NCBI GenBank assembly: GCA_023445445.1
Contig: JAEXLD010000060.1
Location: 43,929 to 107,928, forward strand
DNA: 64,000 bases
Reading direction: 5' to 3'
Source of the DNA: Bacillota bacterium
Lineage (GTDB): Bacteria; Bacillota; Clostridia; Clostridiales; Clostridiaceae
Shown here: positions 28,090 through 36,757 of the stretch, one piece after another
Position numbering within the stretch: position 1 is the stretch's first letter
Layout of the letters: each line of letters opens with the position of its first letter
Program-made: the position numbers and the translations under genes
Notes under the pieces: model-generated
Told to the model about the DNA's origin: nothing
The model's input: only the letters and a program-made list of their open reading frames with translations
The model's database searches: none

Positions 28090-28118
28090 AATAAGGAGCT
28101 AAGTTATAGCTCCTTATT
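28090..28118 (+). terminator. Terminator of smpB
   Basis: Perfect stem AATAAGGAGCT / AGCTCCTTATT with a short loop. The A/T-rich tail is weak, so it could act in both directions. Confidence 0.65.
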
Positions 28119-28246
28119 TCATTTAAAAAATAAAATAAAAATTTATATTAATAAAGATAAGAAGATTTCCTATGGTAAATATATCACACTAATAGTAAAC
28201 TATAACTGTAAACCAATATTATGGAAAATATATGAGGTATAGAGGT

Positions 28247-30157
28247 ATGCTTAATAAAAGTTTGCTAATTGAAGAATCCCATAAGAGAAGTGAAATTTAT
28301 GGAGTAAATAAAGATATAAATCACTCTAAGATAATGTTAACAGGTGATGAACTTAAAAAAATTCTAGAACTGAATAAGGAGCTTATTGAAATATCTAAAC
28401 CTTATATAGATATGGTGGCTGAATCTGTTGATGATAAAGATTTTATTATAATTTTAACAGATAAAAATGGATGTATCTTATATATTAGAGGGGCTATTGA
28501 AATAAGAACTGAATTAGATAAGTTAAATTTAAAGGTTGGAGCTTATATGGATGAGAAAAATATAGGTACCAATGCAATGTCTATGGCAATTTCTGAAGAT
28601 AGATGTATTCAAATTACTGCAAAAGAGCATTATATATCAATATTTCAAAGTTTAACCTGCTCTGCAGCACCTATCCATAATAGTAAGGATGAAATAATTG
28701 GTACTTTAAACTTAACTGGGAAAAGCAATATGAAGCATCCACACACCCTAGGATTAGTTATATTTGGTGTTAAGGCAATTGAAAATGAAATATTAAGAAT
28801 TAACGCTAAGGATATATTAAATCAAACATATAATTATATGAAAACAGTTATAGAAAATGTTGATAAAGGAATAATCATAGTGGATCTCTATGGAAAAATA
28901 ATTAATATTAATGAATTAGGATTAAAGATTTTAGATAAGAAAAACCATAACTTAATAAATGAAGATATAAATTATGTTATTCCAAACTTTAAAAATATAA
29001 TAGAAAGACTCTCAAAGAATAATGAAACTTTAAGAAGAGAAATAAAGTTAAGCCATGATAGTAAGTATAAAACAGAAGTTATACTTAAGGGAATAAGACA
29101 TGGTGACAAGCTTATAGGAGTTGTTGTAACCTTAGGAAAAGTAAAAGAAAAGGATATTGAAAGTGATTTTACTGGAGCCTTCTTTACCTTTAGTGATATT
29201 ATAGGAAAAAGTGATGCCATTAAAAATGTAATTACAAATTGCAAAATTATAGCTAATAGTCCATCAACAGTATTAATACAAGGAGAAAGTGGAACAGGAA
29301 AAGAAGTATTAGCCCAAGCTATTCATAATTATAGTATAAGAAAAAATAATAAATTTATAGCTATAAATTGTGGAGCAATACCATCTAATATTATTGAAAG
29401 TGAGCTATTTGGATATGAAGATGGTACTTTTACAGGTGGAAAAAAGGGTGGGAAAATAGGTAAAATCGAAGAAGCAAATGGAGGAACTTTGTTTTTAGAT
29501 GAAATCGGAGAAATGCCTTTAGATATGCAAGTTAAACTTCTTAGAGTTCTACAAGAAGGAAGATTAACAAGATTAGGTGGAAGCAGAGAAATTCCAATAG
29601 ATATGAGAGTAATAGCAGCTACTAATAAAAATTTAAAAAAAGAAGTTATAGAAGGAAAATTCAGAGAAGATTTATTTTATAGATTATGTGTTATTCCAAT
29701 AAAATTACCACCTTTAAGAGAAAGAAGTGGAGATATAAATCTTTTAATTGATTATTTCCTAAGAGCTAAATCTCTTAAATTAGAAAAGGATATACCTAAG
29801 TTAAGTGAAAAGCTTATAGATAGATTATTAAATTATGATTGGAAGGGAAATATAAGACAGTTAGAAAATTGCATTGAAAACATAGTTAATTTAAATGGTG
29901 AATTATCTCCTGATTTTCTAGATGAAATTGAAGAGATTGATAAAGCAGTAGTAAATAAAAATAATATTATAGATTCACAAGATGTAAAGAATAATAACTT
30001 GAATTTAGATTTTATAGAAAGAGAAGCTATTATAAATGCTATAAAGCATAATGAATATAATATTACTAGAACTGCAAAAGCACTAGGGGTAAGTAGGAAT
30101 ACCTTATATCTTAAGATAAAAAAGTATAATTTAAACATAGAAAAATCCAATGTATAA
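28247..30157 (+). CDS. Sigma54-dependent transcriptional activator (AcoR/AdhR-like)
   Basis: A protein of about 636 residues. It has an N-terminal GAF-like sensor region (with NIGTNAMSMAI and SLTCSAAPIHNS), a PAS domain, a sigma54-interacting AAA+ domain with Walker A GESGTGKE and Walker B TLFLDEIGEMP, and a C-terminal Fis-type helix-turn-helix (TRTAKALGVSRNTLYLKIKKY). The sigma54-contacting loop reads GTFTGG instead of GAFTGA, keeping the key F and T. ATG 28247 has GAGG 9 nt upstream; ATG 28232 is an alternative. The next gene has a clear -24/-12 promoter, so it is the probable target. Confidence 0.9.
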   Translation: MLNKSLLIEESHKRSEIYGVNKDINHSKIMLTGDELKKILELNKELIEISKPYIDMVAESVDDKDFIIILTDKNGCILYIRGAIEIRTELDKLNLKVGAYMDEKNIGTNAMSMAISEDRCIQITAKEHYISIFQSLTCSAAPIHNSKDEIIGTLNLTGKSNMKHPHTLGLVIFGVKAIENEILRINAKDILNQTYNYMKTVIENVDKGIIIVDLYGKIININELGLKILDKKNHNLINEDINYVIPNFKNIIERLSKNNETLRREIKLSHDSKYKTEVILKGIRHGDKLIGVVVTLGKVKEKDIESDFTGAFFTFSDIIGKSDAIKNVITNCKIIANSPSTVLIQGESGTGKEVLAQAIHNYSIRKNNKFIAINCGAIPSNIIESELFGYEDGTFTGGKKGGKIGKIEEANGGTLFLDEIGEMPLDMQVKLLRVLQEGRLTRLGGSREIPIDMRVIAATNKNLKKEVIEGKFREDLFYRLCVIPIKLPPLRERSGDINLLIDYFLRAKSLKLEKDIPKLSEKLIDRLLNYDWKGNIRQLENCIENIVNLNGELSPDFLDEIEEIDKAVVNKNNIIDSQDVKNNNLNLDFIEREAIINAIKHNEYNITRTAKALGVSRNTLYLKIKKYNLNIEKSNV

Positions 30158-30166
30158 TAATAGGAC

Positions 30167-30222
30167 ACTGTCATAAAAATGAACAATTAAAATTATTTAT
30201 AACTGTTCATTTTTATGACAGT
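30167..30222 (+). terminator. 19-bp perfect hairpin after the sigma54 activator
   Basis: Arms ACTGTCATAAAAATGAACA (30167-30185) and its exact complement at 30204-30222 flank an 18-nt loop, with a T-rich tail. It probably terminates the activator gene. Because it lies 70-130 nt upstream of the sigma54 promoter, each arm could also be part of the activator-binding region. Confidence 0.6.
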
Positions 30223-30264
30223 ATTATTTTTATAGAGATAAATATATCAGTAAAAGTGAATTAT

Positions 30265-30291
30265 TTAACAATATTGTTAAATGAAAAACAA
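30265..30291 (+). promoter_or_regulatory. Palindrome and Rex-like site upstream of the alcohol dehydrogenase
   Basis: TTAACAATATTGTTAA at 30265-30280 is a perfect 16-bp palindrome. Overlapping it, TTGTTAAATGAAAAACAA at 30274-30291 resembles the Rex (NADH/NAD sensor) operator TTGTTAANNNNTTAACAA with two mismatches. The pair sits directly against the -24 element. Redox control of an alcohol dehydrogenase would make sense, but this is inference. Confidence 0.4.
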
Positions 30292-30292
30292 T

Positions 30293-30308
30293 TGGCACAG
30301 GACTTGCT
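30293..30308 (+). promoter_or_regulatory. Sigma54 (-24/-12) promoter of the Fe-alcohol dehydrogenase
   Basis: TGGCAC-N5-TTGCT, with the GG and GC dinucleotides correctly spaced. It lies 51 nt before the start codon. Together with the sigma54 activator gene immediately upstream this is a convincing regulatory pair. Confidence 0.85.
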
Positions 30309-30359
30309 TAATAATAAGTTGAGAATAAAAATAAATTTTATACTTATGGGAGGTTTATT

Positions 30360-31526
30360 ATGGCACGTTTCACATTACCAAGAGACTTATATCATGGAAA
30401 GGGTTCTTTAGAAGAATTAAAGAATTTAAAAGGAAAGAAGGCTTTTATTGTAGTTGGTGGAGGTTCAATGAAGCGTTTTGGATTTTTAGATAAGGCTGAG
30501 AATTATTTAAAAGAAGCAGGAATGGAAGTAGAAATTTTTGAGGGTGTAGAGCCAGATCCATCAGTAGAAACTGTTATGAAGGGTGCAGAAGCTATGAGAA
30601 AATTCCAGCCTGATTGGATTGTTTCAATGGGTGGTGGTTCACCAATAGATGCTGCAAAAGCAATGTGGATTTTCTATGAATATCCTGAATTTACTTTTGA
30701 AGAAGCAATTATTCCATTTGGATTACCAGAACTTAGACAAAAGGCTAAGTTTGTAGCTATTCCATCTACAAGTGGTACTGCAACAGAAGTTACAGCTTTT
30801 TCAGTAATTACTGATTATAAGGCTAGAATTAAATATCCTTTAGCAGATTTTAATATAACTCCAGATGTAGCAATTGTAGATCCAGATTTAGCGCAAACTA
30901 TGCCAGCTGAATTAGTTGCACATACTGGTATGGATGCATTAACTCATGCTATCGAAGCTTATACAGCAGCTCTTAGATCTAATTTTTCAGATCCATTAGC
31001 TATTAAAGCAATAGAAATGGTTAGGGAAAATTTAGTTAACTCATATAATGGAAATGAAGAAGCAAGAAACTTAATGCATGAAGCACAATGTTTAGCAGGA
31101 ATGGCATTCTCCAATGCTTTACTTGGAATAGTTCACTCAATGGCACATAAAACAGGTGCTGTATTCCATATTCCTCATGGATGTGCAAATGCTATATTCT
31201 TACCATTTGTAATTCAATATAATAGAGTAGAATGTGAAGATAGATATGCAGATATAGCTAAAGCTTTAAAATTAAAAGGTGAAACAAATGGGGAATTAAC
31301 AGATTCATTAATTGATATGATAAATACTTTAAATACAAAATTAAATATCCCACATACTGTTAAAGAATACGGAGTTACAGAAGATGACTTTAAGGCAAAT
31401 TTAGAATTTATTTCTAAGAATGCAGTTTTAGATGCATGTACAGGCTCTAATCCAAGAAAAATAGATGCTGAAACTATGGCTAGATTATTTGAATGCACAT
31501 ACTATGGAACAAGAGTTGATTTTTAG
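30360..31526 (+). CDS. Iron-containing alcohol dehydrogenase
   Basis: A 388-residue group III (Fe-dependent) alcohol dehydrogenase. Visible are the NAD(P)-binding GGGSPIDAAKAMW, the STSGTATEVTAFSVI loop and the metal ligands in MDALTHAIEAY and GIVHSMAHKTGAVFHIPHG. It interconverts an aldehyde and an alcohol, most likely ethanol or butanol, in fermentation. Expression should depend on sigma54 and the adjacent activator. The strong GGGAGG site fits high expression. Confidence 0.94.
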   Translation: MARFTLPRDLYHGKGSLEELKNLKGKKAFIVVGGGSMKRFGFLDKAENYLKEAGMEVEIFEGVEPDPSVETVMKGAEAMRKFQPDWIVSMGGGSPIDAAKAMWIFYEYPEFTFEEAIIPFGLPELRQKAKFVAIPSTSGTATEVTAFSVITDYKARIKYPLADFNITPDVAIVDPDLAQTMPAELVAHTGMDALTHAIEAYTAALRSNFSDPLAIKAIEMVRENLVNSYNGNEEARNLMHEAQCLAGMAFSNALLGIVHSMAHKTGAVFHIPHGCANAIFLPFVIQYNRVECEDRYADIAKALKLKGETNGELTDSLIDMINTLNTKLNIPHTVKEYGVTEDDFKANLEFISKNAVLDACTGSNPRKIDAETMARLFECTYYGTRVDF

Positions 31527-31699
31527 TAGTAATAATTTAGTATGATAATTATTTGACGAAAGTTATCTCATTTAGGCAATAGTTCTATTTGGGGTAACTT
31601 TTGCTATTAAAAAAGATAGAAAAACATAATAAATAATTGTGTGAAAATTCGAAAAATGGTAATATATTAATTGAGATATAAATTATGAGGGGGACAATT

Positions 31700-32586
31700 A
31701 TGTATAAGATAGTTAATAAGAAAGAGCTTACAGAAAATATATACTTAATGGATATAGAAGCACCAAGAGTTGCTAAATCAGCTAAGCCAGGTCAGTTTAT
31801 TATAATTAAGAATGACGATAAGGGTGAAAGAATACCACTTACCATAGCTGATTATAATCCAGAAGAGGGTACGGTAAGTATAGTTTTTCAAGCTGTTGGA
31901 AGAGGAACAAAAGAACTTGCTAGCTTTGAAGTAGGGGAATATGAGCTGATTTTGTAGGCCCTCTTGGACAACCTAGTGAATTTATTCACGAAGATATTGA
32001 GGAGTTAAAAAAGAAAAACATAATTTTCATTGCAGGTGGTGTGGGGGCAGCGCCAGTATATCCTCAAGTTAAGTGGATGAATGAACATGGAATTCATTGT
32101 GATGTAATTGTTGGAAGTAGAACTAAAGATTTATTAATATTAGAAGATGAATTAAAGAAAGTAGCAGGAAATTTATATATATCAACTGATGATGGAACAT
32201 ATGGATTTAATGGAAGAGTTACAGATTGTTTAAAATATTTAGTAGAAGAAAAAGGTGAAAAATATGACCATGCTGTAGTAATTGGACCAATGATAATGAT
32301 GAAATTTATGTCAATTTTAACTAAAGAACTTAATATTCCAACTACAGTAAGCTTAAACCCAATAATGGTAGATGGAACTGGAATGTGTGGTGCTTGTAGA
32401 GTTACTGTTGGTGGAAAAGTTAAATTTGCTTGTGTTGATGGACCAGAATTTGATGGACATCTAGTAGATTTTGATGAATCTATGAGAAGACAAACAATGT
32501 ATAAAACTGAAGAAGGTAGAGAGCAGCTAAAATTAGAAGAAGGGGAAACTCACAAACATGGTGGTTGTGGTTGTAAGGTGGAATAG
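31700..32586 (+). pseudogene. nfnA: NfnA (NADH-dependent ferredoxin:NADP oxidoreductase small subunit), frameshifted
   Basis: The small FAD and [2Fe-2S] subunit of the electron-bifurcating NfnAB complex. The first frame (start ATG 31700 after GAGGGGG) gives the FAD domain with RIPLTIADYNPEEG and ends at a TAG at 31955-31957. A second frame continues at once from about 31948 with DFVGPLGQPSEF, the NAD site GVGAAPVYPQ and the [2Fe-2S] cysteines in GMCGACRVTVGGKVKFACVDGP. The shift requires loss of 1 or 4 nt near 31944-31948; loss of one GCTG from a GCTGGCTG direct repeat would explain it exactly. All other residues look intact, so the mutation is recent or a sequencing error. Confidence 0.85.
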
Positions 32587-32588
32587 TT

Positions 32589-33983
32589 ATGAATGTTCAA
32601 GTACAAGATAGAATGAAGAGAGTACCTATAGCAGAACAAAATCCAGAAGTAAGAGCAAAAAACTTTGAAGAAGTATGTCTTGGATATACAGATGAAGAGG
32701 CAATAAGAGAAGCAAGTAGATGTTTAGGATGCAAAAATCCTAAATGTGTTGATGGTTGCCCTGTATCTATAAACATACCAAACTTTATATCACATATGAA
32801 AAAAGGTGAATTTGAGGAAGCTGCTAAGGACGTAGCTAAATATAGTGCACTGCCAGCAGTTTGTGGAAGAGTTTGTCCGCAAGAAAGCCAATGTGAAGGT
32901 AAGTGTGTACTAGGAATTAAAGGTGAACCTGTTTCAATAGGAAAATTAGAAAGATTTATAGCAGATTGGTCAAGAAAAAATAATATAGATTTAGCTAGTA
33001 GAGAAGAGCTTAAGAATAAAAAGGTTGCAGTAATAGGAAGTGGCCCAGCAGGATTAACTTGTGCAGGGGAATTGGCTAAAAAGGGTTATGATGTAACTAT
33101 ATTTGAAGCTTTACATGAGCCTGGTGGAGTTTTAGTTTATGGAATTCCTGAATTTAGATTACCTAAGGATGATGTTGTTAGACCTGAAATAGAAAATATC
33201 AAAAAACTTGGTGTTACTATAGAAACAAATGTAATTGTTGGTAGAACTATAACTATTGACGAACTTATGGAAGTTGAAAATTTCAGGGCTGTATTTATAG
33301 GTTCAGGGGCAGGCCTTCCTAAGTTCATGGGAATACAAGGTGAAAATGCAAATGGAGTATTATCAGCAAATGAATTCTTAACAAGAGTTAACTTAATGAA
33401 GGCATTTAAAGAAGAATATCATACTCCAGTTAAAATAGGAAAGAAAGTTGCAGTAGTAGGAGGCGGAAATGTTGCTATGGATGCAGCAAGAACTGCTTTA
33501 AGATTAGGTTCTGAAACTCATATAGTTTACAGAAGAAGTGAATCTGAACTTCCAGCAAGAATAGAAGAAGTACATCATGCAAAAGAAGAAGGCGTAATTT
33601 TTGATGTACTAACTAATCCAACTGAAATATTGGTAGACGAAAATGGTTGGGTTAAAGGCATGAAATGTGTAGAAATGGAACTTGGCGAACCAGATGAATC
33701 AGGAAGAAGAAAACCTATAGTTAAAGAAGGATCAGAATACATTATGGATGTTGATACTGTTATAATGTCTCTTGGAACTTCACCAAATCCATTAATTTCA
33801 TCAACTACAAAGGGCTTAGAAACTAATAAGTGGAAGTGTATAATTGCTGATGAAAATGGACATACAACAAAAGAAGGAGTATATGCTGGTGGAGATGCTG
33901 TAACAGGTGCTGCAACAGTAATATTAGCAATGGGAGCAGGGAAAAAAGCTGCTGCTGCAATAGATGAATATTTAAGTAAATAA
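32589..33983 (+). CDS. nfnB: NfnB (NADPH-binding large subunit, GltD-like)
   Basis: A 464-residue flavoprotein. An N-terminal double [4Fe-4S] domain (CLGCKNPKCVDGCP and CGRVCPQESQCEGKC) is followed by two Rossmann folds: FAD site VIGSGPAGLTCAGELAKKG and NADPH site VVGGGNVAMDAARTALRLG, then GDAVTGAATVILAMGAGKKAA. It is the partner of NfnA in reversible electron bifurcation between NADH, ferredoxin and NADPH. It begins 2 nt after the NfnA stop. With nfnA broken, its function in this strain is doubtful unless the frameshift is an artefact. Confidence 0.94.
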   Translation: MNVQVQDRMKRVPIAEQNPEVRAKNFEEVCLGYTDEEAIREASRCLGCKNPKCVDGCPVSINIPNFISHMKKGEFEEAAKDVAKYSALPAVCGRVCPQESQCEGKCVLGIKGEPVSIGKLERFIADWSRKNNIDLASREELKNKKVAVIGSGPAGLTCAGELAKKGYDVTIFEALHEPGGVLVYGIPEFRLPKDDVVRPEIENIKKLGVTIETNVIVGRTITIDELMEVENFRAVFIGSGAGLPKFMGIQGENANGVLSANEFLTRVNLMKAFKEEYHTPVKIGKKVAVVGGGNVAMDAARTALRLGSETHIVYRRSESELPARIEEVHHAKEEGVIFDVLTNPTEILVDENGWVKGMKCVEMELGEPDESGRRKPIVKEGSEYIMDVDTVIMSLGTSPNPLISSTTKGLETNKWKCIIADENGHTTKEGVYAGGDAVTGAATVILAMGAGKKAAAAIDEYLSK

Positions 33984-33993
33984 TTTTAAATTA

Positions 33994-34023
33994 AGGAGGT
34001 TGTTCAGACAACCTCCTATTTTT
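33994..34023 (+). terminator. Terminator of nfnAB
   Basis: Stem AAGGAGGTTG / CAACCTCCT followed by a T-run. Confidence 0.75.
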
Positions 34024-34272
34024 ACGCAAAAAACTATTAATAAGGTATAAACAATATGTATATTGTGAAAAGAATGTAAATAATGTGTAAATATTGTATA
34101 TAAATTAGAGATATTTTGATTAGTTTTATAGTATAATCTAGCAAAGGGTATTTTTGCATATATTTATGAGAAAAGGATATAAATATAAGTAATAACAATT
34201 ATATTAGGCTTTTAAATTATGCATATAATATTCGTAATTGATTATTATACAACACGAAAGAGAGGGGTATAT

Positions 34273-34668
34273 ATGTATTTATCCAAATTCACTGATTATT
34301 CTTTTAGGGCTCTAATCTATTTAGCAGAAAATAGAGATAAATTATGCACAGTAGAGGAGTTAGCTAAAAAGTTAGAAATATCAGAACATCATTTAAAGAA
34401 GATAATACATAAACTAGCTAAAACAGATTTAATTATATCTATGAAGGGTAGAACTGGTGGTTTAAAATTAGGGTTAGAGCCACAAGATATAAATTTAGGT
34501 GAAGTAATTAGAATAACAGAGGATAACTTAAACATTGCTCAATGTTTTAACAAAGAGAATTGTTGTCCTTATATAACTTCTGATTGCAAAATCAAAGGAA
34601 TTATGAAGGAATCCTTAGAAGCTTTTCTTCATGAGTTTTCTAGATATACGTTAAGTGACGTTTTATAA
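34273..34668 (+). CDS. Rrf2-family regulator (NsrR-like)
   Basis: A 131-residue Rrf2 protein with an N-terminal winged helix (YLSKFTDYSFRALIYLAE, TVEELAKKLEISEHHLKKIIHKLA) and the three cysteines of an iron-sulfur cluster in CFNKENCCPYITSDC. The spacing is like NsrR, the nitric-oxide sensor, more than IscR. The ATG at 34273 follows AGAGGGG; the frame from 34219 has no site. It is separated from nfnB by a terminator and from the next gene by a hairpin at 34679-34702. Confidence 0.88.
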   Translation: MYLSKFTDYSFRALIYLAENRDKLCTVEELAKKLEISEHHLKKIIHKLAKTDLIISMKGRTGGLKLGLEPQDINLGEVIRITEDNLNIAQCFNKENCCPYITSDCKIKGIMKESLEAFLHEFSRYTLSDVL

Positions 34669-34678
34669 ATAGAAGATC

Positions 34679-34702
34679 TAGAGGCTGCTTAGGCGGCCTC
34701 TA
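34679..34702. terminator. Terminator between the Rrf2 gene and the convergent gene
   Basis: TAGAGGCTGC / GCGGCCTCTA-type stem with T-rich flank, placed between two convergent genes, so it probably works in both directions. Confidence 0.65.
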
Positions 34703-34726
34703 ATTTTATTATTACATAATATATTT

Positions 34727-35347
34727 CTAAGGAATATTCTTTTCTGTTAAATCAAATTTATATTCATCTAAGCCATTTTTAAAATAATCTTCATAATAAT
34801 CCTTAGAAATAATAAAGCTATTTCCTGAATCCTTTAATTCTAAAGTATGAATTAAATCTACATTAAAGGTTTTGATCTTGTCAGGAGTATCATTATTAAA
34901 ATAAGTAAAAGTATAGCTTTCATTTAAAGTTAAGTTATACAATCCATTTTTAACTTTTAACTCTTTAATTGAAGGGGTAGATTCTATATTTTTAAAGGTT
35001 AATTTCTTTTCTCTTACTAAATTTCTTAAAAAAGCTATTCTTTTAAATTCATGGGTTAAGGAGTACTCACCGAAGTTTTCACTAGTATCATAATATTTAT
35101 AAAGTTTTTCTACATTTCCATTTAAAAATGCAGTATTTCTTATATCAAATATATTTTGCATAAAATTAATTATTGAAGTTTCAATATTTTTATTTGAATC
35201 AGTTATAAAAGTACCAACATTTGTAGTAGTAGGATTATCATGGTTTTCTGTAAATTTTTTTGTGTTAGATATAAAGTAAATAAAATTAGTTATTAGAAAA
35301 ACATAAAGAAAAAATCCAGATAGTAGTTTTAATAATTTCTTATTCAT
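34727..35347 (-). CDS. Exported protein resembling the N-terminal domain of amidase_6 proteins
   Basis: A 206-residue protein with one N-terminal hydrophobic segment (residues 8-27), so it is secreted or membrane-anchored. The segment RNTAFLNGNVEKLYKYYDTSENFGEYSLTHEFKRIAFLR resembles the region that in clostridial amidase_6 (putative amidase) proteins precedes the catalytic domain. Here the protein stops before any catalytic domain would begin. It may be a free-standing version or a remnant. It is alone on the minus strand. Confidence 0.6.
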   Translation of the reverse strand: MNKKLLKLLSGFFLYVFLITNFIYFISNTKKFTENHDNPTTTNVGTFITDSNKNIETSIINFMQNIFDIRNTAFLNGNVEKLYKYYDTSENFGEYSLTHEFKRIAFLRNLVREKKLTFKNIESTPSIKELKVKNGLYNLTLNESYTFTYFNNDTPDKIKTFNVDLIHTLELKDSGNSFIISKDYYEDYFKNGLDEYKFDLTEKNIP

Positions 35348-35518
35348 AAAATCTCTCCTTAGTTAAATATTTATAAATTAAAGGTTAATAATCCAAATCA
35401 GGATATTGTTAGTATGCTCATTATAAGCAGTATAATTCTTTGGAAGTTGTTGGTTAATGATTAACTAATATATGGTATAATAAAATTATTAAGATTTTAT
35501 ATAAAAGAGGTGTTTAAT

Positions 35519-36502
35519 ATGATAAATATAGGTATAATTGGGAGTAATTTTATTACTGATAGATTAATTGAAGGAGCTAAAATAGTTAGTGATGTAAATA
35601 TTGCAGCTATTTACTCAAGAACTGAAGAAAGAGCTAAAGAATTTGCTAATAAGCATGGAATTAAATATACATATACAAATTTAGAAGAAATGGCTAAAAG
35701 TGATTTAATAGATGCAGTATATATTGCTTCTCCAAATGCATTACATTCTAGCCAAGCTATCTTATTTTTAAAGAATAAAAAACATGTTTTATGTGAAAAA
35801 GCCTTTGCTTCAAATACAAAAGAAGTAGATGAAATGATAAAGGTAGCAAAGGAAAATAATGTTGTTCTTATGGAAGCAATGAAAACTACTTTATTACCAA
35901 ACTTTAAAGTTATTAAAGAGAATATACATAAGATTGGAAAAGTTAGAAAGTACTTTGCAAGCTATTGCCAGTATTCTTCAAGATATGATAAATACAAAGC
36001 TGGAGAAGTATTAAATGCCTTTAAAAATGAATTATCAAATGGTGGCATAATGGATATAGGAGTTTATTGTATATCTCCTATGGTAAACCTTTTTGGCAAA
36101 CCTAACACTATAAAAGCAAATGGAATTATGCTAAATACAGGAGTAGATGGAGAAGGTAGCATAGTCTTTGGCTATGATGACATGGAAGCTGTAGTTATTT
36201 ACTCAAAAATAAGTAATTCATATTTACCATCAGAAATTCAAGGTGAAGAAGGTAACATTATAATAGATAGAATTAATGGATTTAATAATGTGAGAATAAT
36301 ATATAGAGATGGCAGAGAAGAGGATTTATCTTTAGAACAAAATAAAGCTGATATGTGCTACGAAGTTCAAGAATTTGCAAATTTAATTAACTCTGGAGAA
36401 AGGGAATCTAAGATTAACTCATTAAATGTATCAAGAGATGTTATTGAAGTTATTGAAGAAGCTAGAAAACAAATAGGAGTTGTGTACCCAGCAGACAAGT
36501 AA
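35519..36502 (+). CDS. Gfo/Idh/MocA family oxidoreductase
   Basis: A 327-residue NAD(P)-dependent dehydrogenase. It has the N-terminal Rossmann fold IGIIGSNFITDRLIEGA, the family's central motif KKHVLCEKAFASN (EKP replaced by EKA) and the C-terminal alpha/beta domain with GGIMDIGVYCISPM. Family members oxidise or reduce sugars, inositols and similar polyols; the substrate cannot be read here. ATG 35519 follows AAAGAGG. It is monocistronic, with a MITE-like repeat immediately downstream. Confidence 0.88.
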   Translation: MINIGIIGSNFITDRLIEGAKIVSDVNIAAIYSRTEERAKEFANKHGIKYTYTNLEEMAKSDLIDAVYIASPNALHSSQAILFLKNKKHVLCEKAFASNTKEVDEMIKVAKENNVVLMEAMKTTLLPNFKVIKENIHKIGKVRKYFASYCQYSSRYDKYKAGEVLNAFKNELSNGGIMDIGVYCISPMVNLFGKPNTIKANGIMLNTGVDGEGSIVFGYDDMEAVVIYSKISNSYLPSEIQGEEGNIIIDRINGFNNVRIIYRDGREEDLSLEQNKADMCYEVQEFANLINSGERESKINSLNVSRDVIEVIEEARKQIGVVYPADK

Positions 36503-36743
36503 TGGATAACAAATTCAATGCATAATGCATAATGGGTAATGCGTAATGGATAATTATGGTTAAAACTCCTTAGGGAGTTTTGGAAATGAAAGAATGAAGT
36601 GCCTTATTTGCTGAAGCAAAGAAGTATGAAAGAATGAAAAAATTAAGGAATAAATTCCACTGGAATTTAGAAATTTTCATAATTCAGCTTGTCTGAATTA
36701 TTTCAAAAATTATGCATTATTAATTATGCATTATCCATTAATT
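36500..36743 (+). repeat. MITE-like hairpin-rich intergenic element
   Basis: The 240-nt gap after the oxidoreductase has inverted ends: AATGGATAA with ATGCATAATGCATAAT on the left, ATTATGCATTATCCATTAAT on the right. It contains a row of hairpins: AAACTCCTTAGGGAGTTTT, TTGCTGAAGCAA, AAATTCCACTGGAATTT and AATTCAGCTTGTCTGAATT. The first hairpin is nearly the same as one in the element at 22429-22587. There is no coding frame. It looks like one of the short non-autonomous repeats scattered in clostridial genomes. Confidence 0.6.
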
Positions 36744-36757
36744 AAAGGGGTGAGAAT

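Noticed and set aside
31940..31960. Programmed frameshift in nfnA
   Set aside because: No slippery heptamer or stimulatory structure is visible; a deletion within a GCTG repeat explains it better.
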